A DNA stretch of 64,000 nucleotides from JBFLVU01 sp964589625 (GTDB taxonomy: Bacteria; Acidobacteriota; UBA4820; DSQY01): positions 76,000 through 139,999 of the forward strand of contig CAZPSH010000005.1 of the NCBI GenBank assembly GCA_964589625.1, in the 5' to 3' direction. Positions within the stretch are counted from its first letter, which is position 1; every line of letters starts with the position of its first letter. Made by a program: the position numbers and the translations under genes. Of the stretch, positions 35,022 to 43,780 are shown piece after piece. The notes under the pieces were generated by a model, which was given only the letters and a program-made list of their open reading frames with translations, was not told the origin of the DNA and searched no databases.

Positions 35022-35644
35022 GGCCGCAGAACCTCCGTGAGCTTCAGGAGAGCCTTCTCGGTGAACACGGCCATCTCGAACCGGGCCAGGTCGTACACGC
35101 TGACCTCTCCCACCGGCGCCACCTTGACGCCCGGGAGGTTCCGGCTGGCGAGGCGCACGGCGTCGGAGACCTGCTCGTCCACGAAAAGGACCGTCTTGTG
35201 GGGGTCCAGAATGGCGGCGTACTTCTGGGCGAAGGACTTGGTCTTGGGGACCTCCACCGACAGCTCCTCCACCACCGACAGGAGGCCTCGCCGCAGGCGC
35301 TCGGAGAGAAGGCTCCTCATGGCGCTGCGCCGCACCTTCCGCGGCACGGAGAAGGAGTAGTCGCGGGGCTTGGGCCCGAAGACGATGCCGCCGTGGTACC
35401 AGAGGGGCGAGCGAATCTCGCCCATGCGGGCGCGGCCGGTGTGCTTCTGTTTCCAGAGCTTCTTGCCGGAGCCGGCCACCTCGTCGCGCCGCTTCGTGGA
35501 GTGGGTCCCGAGCCTCTGGTTGGCCAGGAAACTGCGGACCGCCTCGTAGACCAGGTCCCGCCTGTATTCGGCCGTGAAGACCTCGTCGGGAAGGCTGACT
35601 TCCCGCTGGGGTTCCTTGGCTGCATTGATCACGGAAACGTTCAT
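35018..35644 (-). CDS. rplD: 50S ribosomal protein L4
   Basis: Tunnel protein of 208 residues with GTHSTKRRDEVAGSGKKLWKQKHTGRARMGEIRSP-type loop (basic tunnel extension) and a C-terminal Rossmann-like domain. In some bacteria L4 autoregulates the S10 operon; no leader is provable here. Confidence 0.96.
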   Translation of the reverse strand: MNVSVINAAKEPQREVSLPDEVFTAEYRRDLVYEAVRSFLANQRLGTHSTKRRDEVAGSGKKLWKQKHTGRARMGEIRSPLWYHGGIVFGPKPRDYSFSVPRKVRRSAMRSLLSERLRRGLLSVVEELSVEVPKTKSFAQKYAAILDPHKTVLFVDEQVSDAVRLASRNLPGVKVAPVGEVSVYDLARFEMAVFTEKALLKLTEVLRP

Positions 35645-35654
35645 GGCCCGCCCC

Positions 35655-36278
35655 TTAGTGGATACCGTGGATGAGCAGGAGGCCGCCCCGGGGGCCGGGA
35701 ACGGCTCCCCTCACGAGGAGGAGGCCCTTCTCCGCATCCACGCGCACGACCTGCAGGTTCTTGACGGTGACCCGGCCGTTCCCCGTCTGCCCGGCCATCT
35801 TCGTCCCCTTGAAGACCCTCGAGGGGTCGGAGGAGGCGCCGATGGATCCCGGGGCCCGGTGGAACATGGAGCCGTGTGTGGCGCGCCCGCCGCGGAAGCC
35901 GTGGCGCACGACGACGCCCTGGAAGCCCTTGCCCTTGCTGGTGCCCACGACGTTCACGGCGGACACCCCCTGGAACTGCTCCAGGGTGAGCGGACTCCCG
36001 GGGGCCAGCTCGGGGAACTCCCCGCGGAGTTCGCGGACGGCTCGCACGGAGGCCGTTCCGTACTTCTTGAGATGCCCGGCCATGGGCTTGTTCACCGCGC
36101 CGCGACCGACCTTTTCCACGAGCCCGATCTGGATCGCGTGGTAGCCGTCGGTGTCCGGGGTCTTCTTCTGCAGCACGACGCAGGGGCCCGCCTGGATCAC
36201 GGTGACGGGCACCACGGCGCGGGTCTCGTCGAAGACCTGCGTCATGCCGACCTTGCGTCCCAGAATGCCGATCTTCAT
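35655..36278 (-). CDS. rplC: 50S ribosomal protein L3
   Basis: 207-residue 23S-binding protein; ILGRKVGMTQVFDETRAVVPV at the start and GFQGVVVRHGFRGGRATHGSM in the tunnel-facing loop. An 82-nt gap separates it from rpsJ, the second-largest gap in the S10 cluster. Confidence 0.97.
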   Translation of the reverse strand: MKIGILGRKVGMTQVFDETRAVVPVTVIQAGPCVVLQKKTPDTDGYHAIQIGLVEKVGRGAVNKPMAGHLKKYGTASVRAVRELRGEFPELAPGSPLTLEQFQGVSAVNVVGTSKGKGFQGVVVRHGFRGGRATHGSMFHRAPGSIGASSDPSRVFKGTKMAGQTGNGRVTVKNLQVVRVDAEKGLLLVRGAVPGPRGGLLLIHGIH

Positions 36279-36360
36279 GTCCTCTCCTCGGGCAGAGGTC
36301 GCCCGCCGGCGACTTGCCCAGCCTGCGGGCCCGCGGTGCGCCCGTGCCGTCCGGACACGG

Positions 36361-36678
36361 CTACTTCGTGAAGGCCTTGATCTCCACGTCCACGCCCGGG
36401 GGCAGGTTCAGCTTCATGAGCGCGTCCACGGTCTGCGGCGTCGGGTCGTAGATGTCCAGGAGCCGCTTGTGGGTGCGCATCTCGAACTGCTCCCTGGACT
36501 TCTTGTCCACGTGGGGCGACCGGTTGACGGTCCAGACGGATCGGTCGGTGGGGAGGGGGATGGGGCCCCTCACCCGCGCCCCGGTCCGCTTGGCCGTCTC
36601 CACGATCTCCTTCGTGGAGCGGTCCAGGATGCAGTGGTCGTACGCCAAAAGGCGGATTCGAATCTTCTCGTTCAGCAT
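36361..36678 (-). CDS. rpsJ: 30S ribosomal protein S10
   Basis: Head protein that doubles as NusE in antitermination, 105 residues (KIRIRLLAYDHCILDRSTKEIVE; PLPTDRSVWTVNRSPHVDKK). ATG at 36678 matches the family start, 7 nt after tuf. Confidence 0.97.
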   Translation of the reverse strand: MLNEKIRIRLLAYDHCILDRSTKEIVETAKRTGARVRGPIPLPTDRSVWTVNRSPHVDKKSREQFEMRTHKRLLDIYDPTPQTVDALMKLNLPPGVDVEIKAFTK

Positions 36679-36685
36679 GTGCAGG

Positions 36686-37894
<1,209 letters not shown>

Positions 37895-37909
37895 ACTCTG
37901 CCTCCTTGG

Positions 37910-39991
37910 CTAACGGCCCTGTACGCGGGCTACGATCTCCTCCGCGATCTGCTTGGGCATGAACTCGTATCGCTCGAACTGCATGACGTAGTTGCCCCGG
38001 CCCTGGGTCAGGGACCTCAGAGCCGTGGCATACCCGAACATCTCGGCCAGCGGGACGATGGCGTTGATGACCTGGAGGTTGGTGCGGGCCTCCATGGCTT
38101 GAATCTTCCCGCGGCGGGAGTTGAGGTCCCCGATGACGTCCCCCATGTAGTTCTCGGGAACCGTAACCTCCACCTTCATGACCGGCTCCAGCAGGGCCGG
38201 GCCCGCCTTGGCGGCGGCCTCCTTGAAGGCCATGGAGGCGGCGATCTTGAAGGCCATCTCCGAACTGTCGACCTCGTGGAAGGAGCCGTCGTACAGGGTC
38301 ACCTTCACGTCTTTCACGGGGAAGCCCGCGAGGACGCCCATTTCGGTGGCTTCGGCTACGCCCTTTTCGACGGCCGGGATGAACTCCCTGGGGATCGTTC
38401 CGCCCGTGATGGCGTTCTCGAAGGCGAAGCCGTCGCCGGCTCCCAGGGGCTCGATGCGGATCTTCACGTGGCCGTACTGCCCGTGGCCCCCGGTCTGCTT
38501 GATGTACCTGCCCTCCGCCTTGGCCTCGGCGGTGATGGTCTCCCGGTAGGCGACCTGGGGGCGCCCGACGGCGGCCTGGACCCCGAACTCCCGGGTGAGC
38601 CGGTCCACGATGATCTCCAGGTGAAGCTCGCCCATTCCGGAGATGAGGGTTTGCCCCGTGTCGGGATCCACCCGGAGCTTGAAGGTGGGGTCTTCCTTGG
38701 CGAGCTTGAGGAGCGCCCCCGAGAGCTTCTCCTGGTCGGCCTTGGTCTTGGGCTCGATGGCCACGGAGATGACGGGTTCCGGGAAGTCCATGGACTCCAG
38801 GATGACGGGCTTGTCACGCCGGGCGAGCGTCTCCCCCGTGACCACGTCCTTGAGCCCGACGATGGCGGCGATGTCGCCCGCCCGGACCTCCTCGATCTCC
38901 TCGCGCTTGTTCGCGTGCATCCTCAGCAGGCGGCCCACCCGCTCCTGGCGCTTCTTGCCGACGTTCCATACGTACGACCCGGCCTCGAGGGACCCGGAAT
39001 AGACGCGGACGAAAGCCAGCTGGCCCACGAAGGGGTCGGTCATGATCTTGAAAACCAGCGCGCAGAAGGGGTCCTCGTCGCTGTGGCGGCGCTCCTGGAC
39101 TTCGCCCGAGGACGGGTCCAAACCCCGCACCGGAGGGATATCCAGGGGGGAGGGCAGGAAGTCCACCACGCCGTCGAGCAGGGGCTGGATGCCCTTGTTC
39201 TTGAAGGCGGAGCCGCAGAGCACGGGCGTGAAGTGCATGGCGATGGTGCCCTTGCGGAGGGCGGCGCGGATCTCGGCGTTGCCGATGGCCTTCCCGTCGA
39301 GATACCGCTGAAGGAGGACGTCGTCCTCCTCGCAGGCCATCTCCACGAGTTTCTCGCGCCACGCGGCCGCCTGGGCCCGGAGGTGTTCGGGGATCTCCTC
39401 CACCACGAACTGGGCGCCGAGGGTGTCGTCGAGCCACCGCACGGCCTTCATCTCGACAAGGTCCACGATGCCCTGGAAGGTGTCCTCCGCCCCCCAGGGA
39501 AGGTGGACGGGGACGGGACGGGCGTGAAGGCGCTCGTCCATCATCCGCAGGGCGCGCTCGAAGTCGGCTCCCTGCCGGTCCATCTTGTTCACGAAGGCGA
39601 TGCGCGGGACCTTGTACTTGTCGGCCTGGCGCCACACCGTCTCCGACTGCGGCTCCACCCCCGCCACCCCGCAGAATACGCCCACGGCCCCATCGAGCAC
39701 GCGAAGGGAACGCTCGACCTCGGCCGTGAAATCCACGTGCCCGGGGGTGTCGATGATGTTGATGCGGCAGTCCCGCCAGAAGCAGGTCGTGGCGGCGGAG
39801 GTGATCGTGATGCCCCGCTCCTGCTCCTGGACCATCCAGTCCATGGTGGCCGTGCCCTCGTGGACCTCGCCCATCTTGTAGTTCACACCCGTGTAGAAGA
39901 GCACGCGCTCGGTCGTCGTGGTCTTCCCGGCATCGATGTGGGCCATGATGCCGATGTTTCTCTGTAGGGCGAGGTCGACCGTACGGGGCAT
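37910..39991 (-). CDS. fusA: Elongation factor G
   Basis: Translocase GTPase of 693 residues. It has G1 AHIDAGKTTT, switch I ERGITITSAAT, G3 DTPGHVDF and G4 NKMDRQGADF. Domain IV carries GGHGQYGHVKIRIEP, and domain V carries NSRRGKIQAMEAR. ATG at 39991 (MPRTVDLALQRNIGIM) matches the family. Upstream open sequence lies in rpsG. Confidence 0.97.
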   Translation of the reverse strand: MPRTVDLALQRNIGIMAHIDAGKTTTTERVLFYTGVNYKMGEVHEGTATMDWMVQEQERGITITSAATTCFWRDCRINIIDTPGHVDFTAEVERSLRVLDGAVGVFCGVAGVEPQSETVWRQADKYKVPRIAFVNKMDRQGADFERALRMMDERLHARPVPVHLPWGAEDTFQGIVDLVEMKAVRWLDDTLGAQFVVEEIPEHLRAQAAAWREKLVEMACEEDDVLLQRYLDGKAIGNAEIRAALRKGTIAMHFTPVLCGSAFKNKGIQPLLDGVVDFLPSPLDIPPVRGLDPSSGEVQERRHSDEDPFCALVFKIMTDPFVGQLAFVRVYSGSLEAGSYVWNVGKKRQERVGRLLRMHANKREEIEEVRAGDIAAIVGLKDVVTGETLARRDKPVILESMDFPEPVISVAIEPKTKADQEKLSGALLKLAKEDPTFKLRVDPDTGQTLISGMGELHLEIIVDRLTREFGVQAAVGRPQVAYRETITAEAKAEGRYIKQTGGHGQYGHVKIRIEPLGAGDGFAFENAITGGTIPREFIPAVEKGVAEATEMGVLAGFPVKDVKVTLYDGSFHEVDSSEMAFKIAASMAFKEAAAKAGPALLEPVMKVEVTVPENYMGDVIGDLNSRRGKIQAMEARTNLQVINAIVPLAEMFGYATALRSLTQGRGNYVMQFERYEFMPKQIAEEIVARVQGR

Positions 39992-40002
39992 TCCCGGATC
40001 CT

Positions 40003-40473
40003 TTACCAGCGGTAGTGGGCGAAGGCCTTGTTGGCCTCGGCCATCTTGTGCGTGTCCTCGCGCTTCTTGATGGAGGACCCGCGGTTGTTGTACGCGTCCA
40101 GGACCTCGCCGGCCAGGCACTCGGTCATGGTCTTCTCGCCTCGGGAGCGGGAGAACTCGATGAGCCAGCGGATGGCCAGGGAGAGGCGGCGCTCGGGGCG
40201 GACCTCCACGGGCACCTGGTACGTGGCGCCGCCGACGCGGCGCGACTTGACCTCGAGCACGGGCTTTACGTTCTCGAGGGCCTTCTGGAAGACCTTGAGC
40301 GGATCTTCTCCGGTCTTCTCTTTCAGGATGTCCATGGCCCCATAAAAAATGGACTCGGCCACGGATTTCTTGCCCTGGTACATGATCTTGCTGATGAACT
40401 TGCTGACCAGGACAGACCCGTAGACTGAGTCCGGCGCGATCTCTCGCTTTCTGACAAAGGCTTTCCTCGGCAT
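40003..40473 (-). CDS. rpsG: 30S ribosomal protein S7
   Basis: 16S 3'-domain organiser of 156 residues. Canonical start MPRKAFVRKREIAPDSVYGS and core RRVGGATYQVPVEVRPERR are present. ATG at 40473 chosen; 70 nt separate it from rpsL. Confidence 0.97.
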   Translation of the reverse strand: MPRKAFVRKREIAPDSVYGSVLVSKFISKIMYQGKKSVAESIFYGAMDILKEKTGEDPLKVFQKALENVKPVLEVKSRRVGGATYQVPVEVRPERRLSLAIRWLIEFSRSRGEKTMTECLAGEVLDAYNNRGSSIKKREDTHKMAEANKAFAHYRW

Positions 40474-40543
40474 GACCTGCTGCTCCTTACCCTCTTTTTC
40501 AAAGAGCAACGGCCCCCCTGTGGGGCCCGGGCGGAAACCAGGA

Positions 40544-40918
40544 TCAGGACTTCGGCCGCTTCGCTCCGTACTTCGATCTGCCCTGACGGCGGGCGTCCAC
40601 GCCCGTCGTGTCCAGCTTGCCGCGGATGATGTGGTAGCGCACGCCCGGAAGGTCCTTGACGCGCCCGCCGCGGATCAACACCACCGAGTGCTCCTGGAGG
40701 TTGTGCCCGATGCCGGGGATGTAGGTGGTGACCTCCATCCCGCTGGTGAGGCGAACGCGCGCCACTTTCCGGAGCGCGGAATTGGGCTTCTTGGGCGTGG
40801 TGGTGTACACGCGCGTGCACACGCCCCTCTTCTGCGGGTTGGAGCGGAGGGCGGGGCTCTTGGTCTTGTACTGGACCGCCTTCCGTCCCTTCCGCACGAG
40901 CTGATTGATGGTCGGCAC
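40544..40918 (-). CDS. rpsL: 30S ribosomal protein S12
   Basis: Decoding-centre protein of 124 residues. The loops TTTPKKPNSALRKVARVRL and RGGRVKDLPGVRYH hold the Lys residues mutated in streptomycin resistance; both are wild type. The start is GTG at 40918 with AAGGAGG upstream. First gene of the long translation locus, with a promoter at 40983-41011. Confidence 0.97.
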   Translation of the reverse strand: MPTINQLVRKGRKAVQYKTKSPALRSNPQKRGVCTRVYTTTPKKPNSALRKVARVRLTSGMEVTTYIPGIGHNLQEHSVVLIRGGRVKDLPGVRYHIIRGKLDTTGVDARRQGRSKYGAKRPKS

Positions 40919-40982
40919 TCCCTGCCTCCTTCCGTCGCCCTTGCGCGGAGACTTTCTCCCCGAGGGGGGAAAAAGCCGCATT

Positions 40983-41011
40983 ATCTTACACGGAGCCGGG
41001 CCGGGTGTCAA
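40983..41011 (-). promoter_or_regulatory. Promoter of the rpsL-led ribosomal locus
   Basis: On the minus strand a perfect TTGACA (41006-41011) is followed by a 17-nt spacer and TAAGAT (40983-40988). Transcription would start about 60 nt before the rpsL GTG and can cover all genes to rplQ. No other comparable gap with promoter-like boxes was seen inside the locus. Confidence 0.75.
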
Positions 41012-41133
41012 GACCTATGGGTCGGCAAATGAAGGAGATCGGACCCAACATCTTGGGGCGCTTCCTCGGAGTACCCCCACGGACACCCTGGCCCTTCGGC
41101 CCGCGTGCTATCCTTCTCGGAGGGAGGCCGCCC

Positions 41134-41586
41134 TTGGAGACGCGGGACTGGATGGACCGGGCCCTCTCCCTCGCCGAGGAGGCAGGCCGCGACGGAGACG
41201 TGCCCGTGGGCGCGGTGCTCGTCTGTCCGGACGGGTTCTGCTTCGAAGGGAGAAACCGGGGCGAATCCGAGTCCCCCCTGGCCCATGCAGAAATGGAGGT
41301 TCTCGCCGCCGCGCTGGCGGCAAGACACCGCAACGACCTGCGGGAGTCCATCCTCTACGTGACCCTCGAGCCCTGCCTCATGTGCCTCGGGGCCATGGTT
41401 CACGCCCGAATCGGCGGCCTCGTCTACGCCGCCCCTGAGCCGCGCTTCGGGGGGGTGGCCCTCCTGCAGCATCTTTGGCGCCGGAACCGGTACCCCCACC
41501 GGTTTCCCATCTCCTCCGGCCTCCGAGGAACCCAGGCACGAGACCTTCTTCAGGGCTTCTTCGAGGCGAGGAGGAAATCCCGTTGA
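41134..41586 (+). CDS. tadA: tRNA-specific adenosine deaminase TadA
   Basis: Converts A34 to inosine in tRNA-Arg(ACG). The 150-residue product has the zinc/catalytic motif PLAHAEMEVL and the second zinc site EPCLMCLGAMVHARIGG. The TTG at 41134 with GGAGGGAGG upstream gives a normal N terminus (ETRDWMDRALSLAEEA); longer in-frame starts from 41005 are not supported. Divergent from rpsL. Confidence 0.92.
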   Translation: METRDWMDRALSLAEEAGRDGDVPVGAVLVCPDGFCFEGRNRGESESPLAHAEMEVLAAALAARHRNDLRESILYVTLEPCLMCLGAMVHARIGGLVYAAPEPRFGGVALLQHLWRRNRYPHRFPISSGLRGTQARDLLQGFFEARRKSR

Positions 41587-41985
41587 GGCTCACCGCGTGT
41601 CGCGGCGTTCCTCCCCGGGGAAGGCCCCCTATCGCCGGCGAGTTGCCGGTGTCTCCATTCTTCCTGGCGATAAACGACGGGGAGGCGACCTCTGCGGTGG
41701 GGGCGCTTCCCTTTCAGGCCGGGGACAGCCTCCGTCCAGGCCGTTGCGAAGTCTCCTTCTGATCCATGACCGCCCCCTCTTGAGAATCGGCGTGGCTCCT
41801 TGCCGCGCAACCGCCTCGATCGGGCACCCCTGGCGGGCCTGCCCTCCCGGTGCGGGGGGAGGCGCATGGGCTCCGCGACCGACAGGGCCCTCACCGACAC
41901 GCCTGCCGACGGGTTGAAAGGCCACGCCCGGGTGCCCGAAAATGGGGGGGATCAAGTGGAGCCATTACGGCGGAAGGAGGAAGGC
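41587..41985. other. Intergenic region with no recognisable gene
   Basis: About 400 bases between tadA and the propeller gene. Only short open frames without ribosome binding sites are seen. TATCGCC (around 41629) and GGCGATA (around 41664) form an inverted pair that could fold downstream of tadA. Confidence 0.4.
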
Positions 41986-42927
41986 ATGGGGAGAGGGGCG
42001 AGGCATTGGGTTGTGGCGATTCTGGCGGCCGTGGCGCTGGGCGCTTCGACGATGGTCGTTGCGCAAGGCTGCGGCGAGGTGTGGGAGGCTGTTCTCCCGC
42101 CCGAGCATACTGAGGAACTCTACGCCGGAATTTGGGCGAAGAACCAGTTCGTTGTCGGGGGAAACGGAGTCATCTTGACCAGCCCGGACGGCCTGACGTG
42201 GACCCAGGACGCCGTCGACACCTTTTGTCGGGTCACGGGCATTGCTTACGGAGCGGGACGATACGTGGCCGCCGTCGCCACGGATCGAGCGATCCTCATC
42301 AGCAGGGACGGCCACCGTTGGCGCAAGCACGTGGTGGAGGATGGCGGTTGGTTCAACGACGTGCTCTACGCCGAGGGCCTGTTTGTCGCCGTGGGACTCC
42401 ATGGGCATGTGTGGACAAGTCCGGACGGGTTGAGCTGGACCAAACATCACGCCGGCTACAAAAAAGGGTGGTTGACCAGTATCGCGTACGGTGGAGGACG
42501 CTTTGTCGCAGTGGGCCCCGGCGGGGTGTTCCTGACGAGCCCCGATGGCGTAAACTGGCATCGCAGGACGCCGAAACCCGGAATGATCATTCCGTACGGA
42601 CTTGGCCCTCGGATAGCGTATGGCCCAGCGGGATTCGTGGTGGTCGATCAGGAAACCATTTGGACTAGCCCGGATGGAAGGTCCTGGACTCGCCGGAATA
42701 CATCGGAGTACTACAACCTCCAATCGGTAACCTACGCCGGGGGGGCGTATGTCGCCGTGGGAGAGAAGATTCTGACCAGTCCTGACGGTGTGACCTGGTC
42801 ACCCCAGAATGCTCCCGCCATAAGCATTCTCTATGGCGTGGTCACTTCTGGCAGCACGGTTCTCGCTTTCGGCAGCGGGTACGACGGGCTGCATGCCGCA
42901 ATCCTCCTGAGCCGTTGCGAACCCTGA
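41986..42927 (+). CDS. Exported beta-propeller protein with SPDG repeats
   Basis: 313 residues with a signal-peptide-like N terminus (HWVVAILAAVALGASTMVVA). The rest has six repeats of about 40 residues, each ending in a version of TSPDGxxWT (ILTSPDGLTWT, ILISRDGHRWR, VWTSPDGLSWT, FLTSPDGVNWH, IWTSPDGRSWT, ILTSPDGVTWS). This resembles BNR/sialidase or Ycf48-like propellers. It is probably secreted; function unknown. ATG at 41986 has GGAGGAAGG directly upstream. Confidence 0.7.
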   Translation: MGRGARHWVVAILAAVALGASTMVVAQGCGEVWEAVLPPEHTEELYAGIWAKNQFVVGGNGVILTSPDGLTWTQDAVDTFCRVTGIAYGAGRYVAAVATDRAILISRDGHRWRKHVVEDGGWFNDVLYAEGLFVAVGLHGHVWTSPDGLSWTKHHAGYKKGWLTSIAYGGGRFVAVGPGGVFLTSPDGVNWHRRTPKPGMIIPYGLGPRIAYGPAGFVVVDQETIWTSPDGRSWTRRNTSEYYNLQSVTYAGGAYVAVGEKILTSPDGVTWSPQNAPAISILYGVVTSGSTVLAFGSGYDGLHAAILLSRCEP

Positions 42928-43116
42928 CTCCACGCCCGCCTTCGGCGAGACGCAAGGGGTCCGCCTCAATCGTTGATCGATGAAAGATCAGTCCGCAGAT
43001 GGAGGCCTCAACCCCTGCCTATTCGGGTCTAAAGCCCATTCTGGCGGATCGGGCGCCGGGGGGGCGGCGCTGATTCGAGGGGCGGGGTTGCCAATCGGGC
43101 CGATCTCCGCTGTTCC

Positions 43117-43145
43117 TTGACAGGAAAAGGGTTGAACGGTATCCT
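43117..43145 (+). promoter_or_regulatory. Promoter of tRNA-Ser
   Basis: TTGACA at 43117-43122, a 17-nt spacer and TATCCT at 43140-43145, ten bases ahead of the tRNA 5' end. Confidence 0.75.
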
Positions 43146-43154
43146 TCCCGGCGC

Positions 43155-43245
43155 GGAGAGATGGCCGAGTGGTCGAAGGCGGCGGTCTCGAAAACCGCTG
43201 TACCCCAAAAGGGTACCCGGGGTTCGAATCCCCGTCTCTCCGCCA
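43155..43245 (+). tRNA. tRNA-Ser (anticodon CGA), island integration target
   Basis: Acceptor GGAGAGA (43155-43161) pairs with TCTCTCC (43235-43241). Anticodon loop CTCGAAA gives CGA. A long variable arm (GTACCC..GGGTAC) and a perfect T arm GGGG-TTCGAAT-CCCC follow. Discriminator G and encoded CCA. The gene is intact; its 3' 59 bases recur at 58824-58882. Confidence 0.96.
43187..43245 (+). repeat. Attachment site copy 1 (3' end of tRNA-Ser)
   Basis: These 59 bases, from the anticodon loop to CCA, match 58824-58882 at 56 of 59 positions. The direct repeat bounds a 15.6-kb segment. This is the classic result of site-specific integration into a tRNA 3' end. Confidence 0.85.
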
Positions 43246-43266
43246 AAACAAAGGACTTACGGGCGA

Positions 43267-43500
43267 TCATGGGGCACCGCCTTCGGAGGCGGAGGGGGCC
43301 ATGTTTACCGATTTTTTACCGGATCGGTCCAGGGCCGTGACGGCCTCTTCGAGGAATCCAGGGGCAAGGTGGGCATACCTCAAGAGGGAATCCCTCCGAA
43401 TCCCTCGGGGGAGGGAGTCTAGGGCTTCCCGCCCCGTCCGGTCCAGGGGCACCCGCCGGGAGCGTTTCCCCTTGGCCCGTGCCGCTCGGACCGTCACTTG
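43267..43500 (-). pseudogene. Decayed tyrosine recombinase/integrase
   Basis: The frame contains AARAKGKRSRRVPLDRTGREAL and, directly after, SLLRYAHLAPGFLEEAV. These match two separate stretches of the intact integrase at 59116 (KAKGKKTRHIPLDAVARAAL and VLRYSHLAPGHLEDAV). The catalytic HxxR and GH region between them has been deleted in frame, so it cannot be active. It ends 22 bp from the tRNA-Ser CCA, the expected place for element A's integrase. Confidence 0.75.
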
Positions 43501-43567
43501 CCAAAAAACTCCTCCGGCGGCTTCGAACGAAGCGACGATGGAGGAGAAGGGCGACTGACGGGAGGGG

Positions 43568-43735
43568 ATGCTCGGCCGCATCCGCGCGCTGATCCACGAC
43601 GCGGACCCCGAGGCGGTGGAGGAGGCGAAGTGGAAGAAGCCCTCCAACCCCACCGGCGTTCCGGTGTGGTCGCACGACGGCATCATCTGCACGGGCGATG
43701 GGAAAAGAAGGGCCTCGAACACGGTGAGGTTTCCT
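43568..43735 (+). pseudogene. Fragment of a DUF1801 (YdhG-like) protein
   Basis: About 55 codons (IRALIHDADPEAVEEAKW, GVPVWSHDGIICTGDGK) match the central part of DUF1801 proteins. The N terminus and the rest of the domain are missing and the frame runs into a tandem repeat. Probably debris from recombination at the island end. Confidence 0.55.
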
Positions 43736-43780
43736 ACTCACCTACTCACCTACTCACTTACTCACCTACTCACCTACTCA
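43733..43780. repeat. Six tandem copies of CCTACTCA
   Basis: Six perfect-phase 8-bp units, CCTACTCA, with the fourth reading CTTACTCA. The last unit contains the TGA stop (minus strand) of the 897-residue protein gene. The DUF1801 fragment runs in from the other side. A unit length of 8 shifts frame when copies are gained or lost. Confidence 0.85.

Noticed and set aside
36279..36360. Riboswitch or L4-binding leader between rpsJ and rplC
   Set aside because: Only generic GC-rich pairing is visible; nothing specific to a known leader.
43733..43780. CRISPR array
   Set aside because: Units are 8 bp with no spacers and there are no cas genes; it is a simple tandem repeat.
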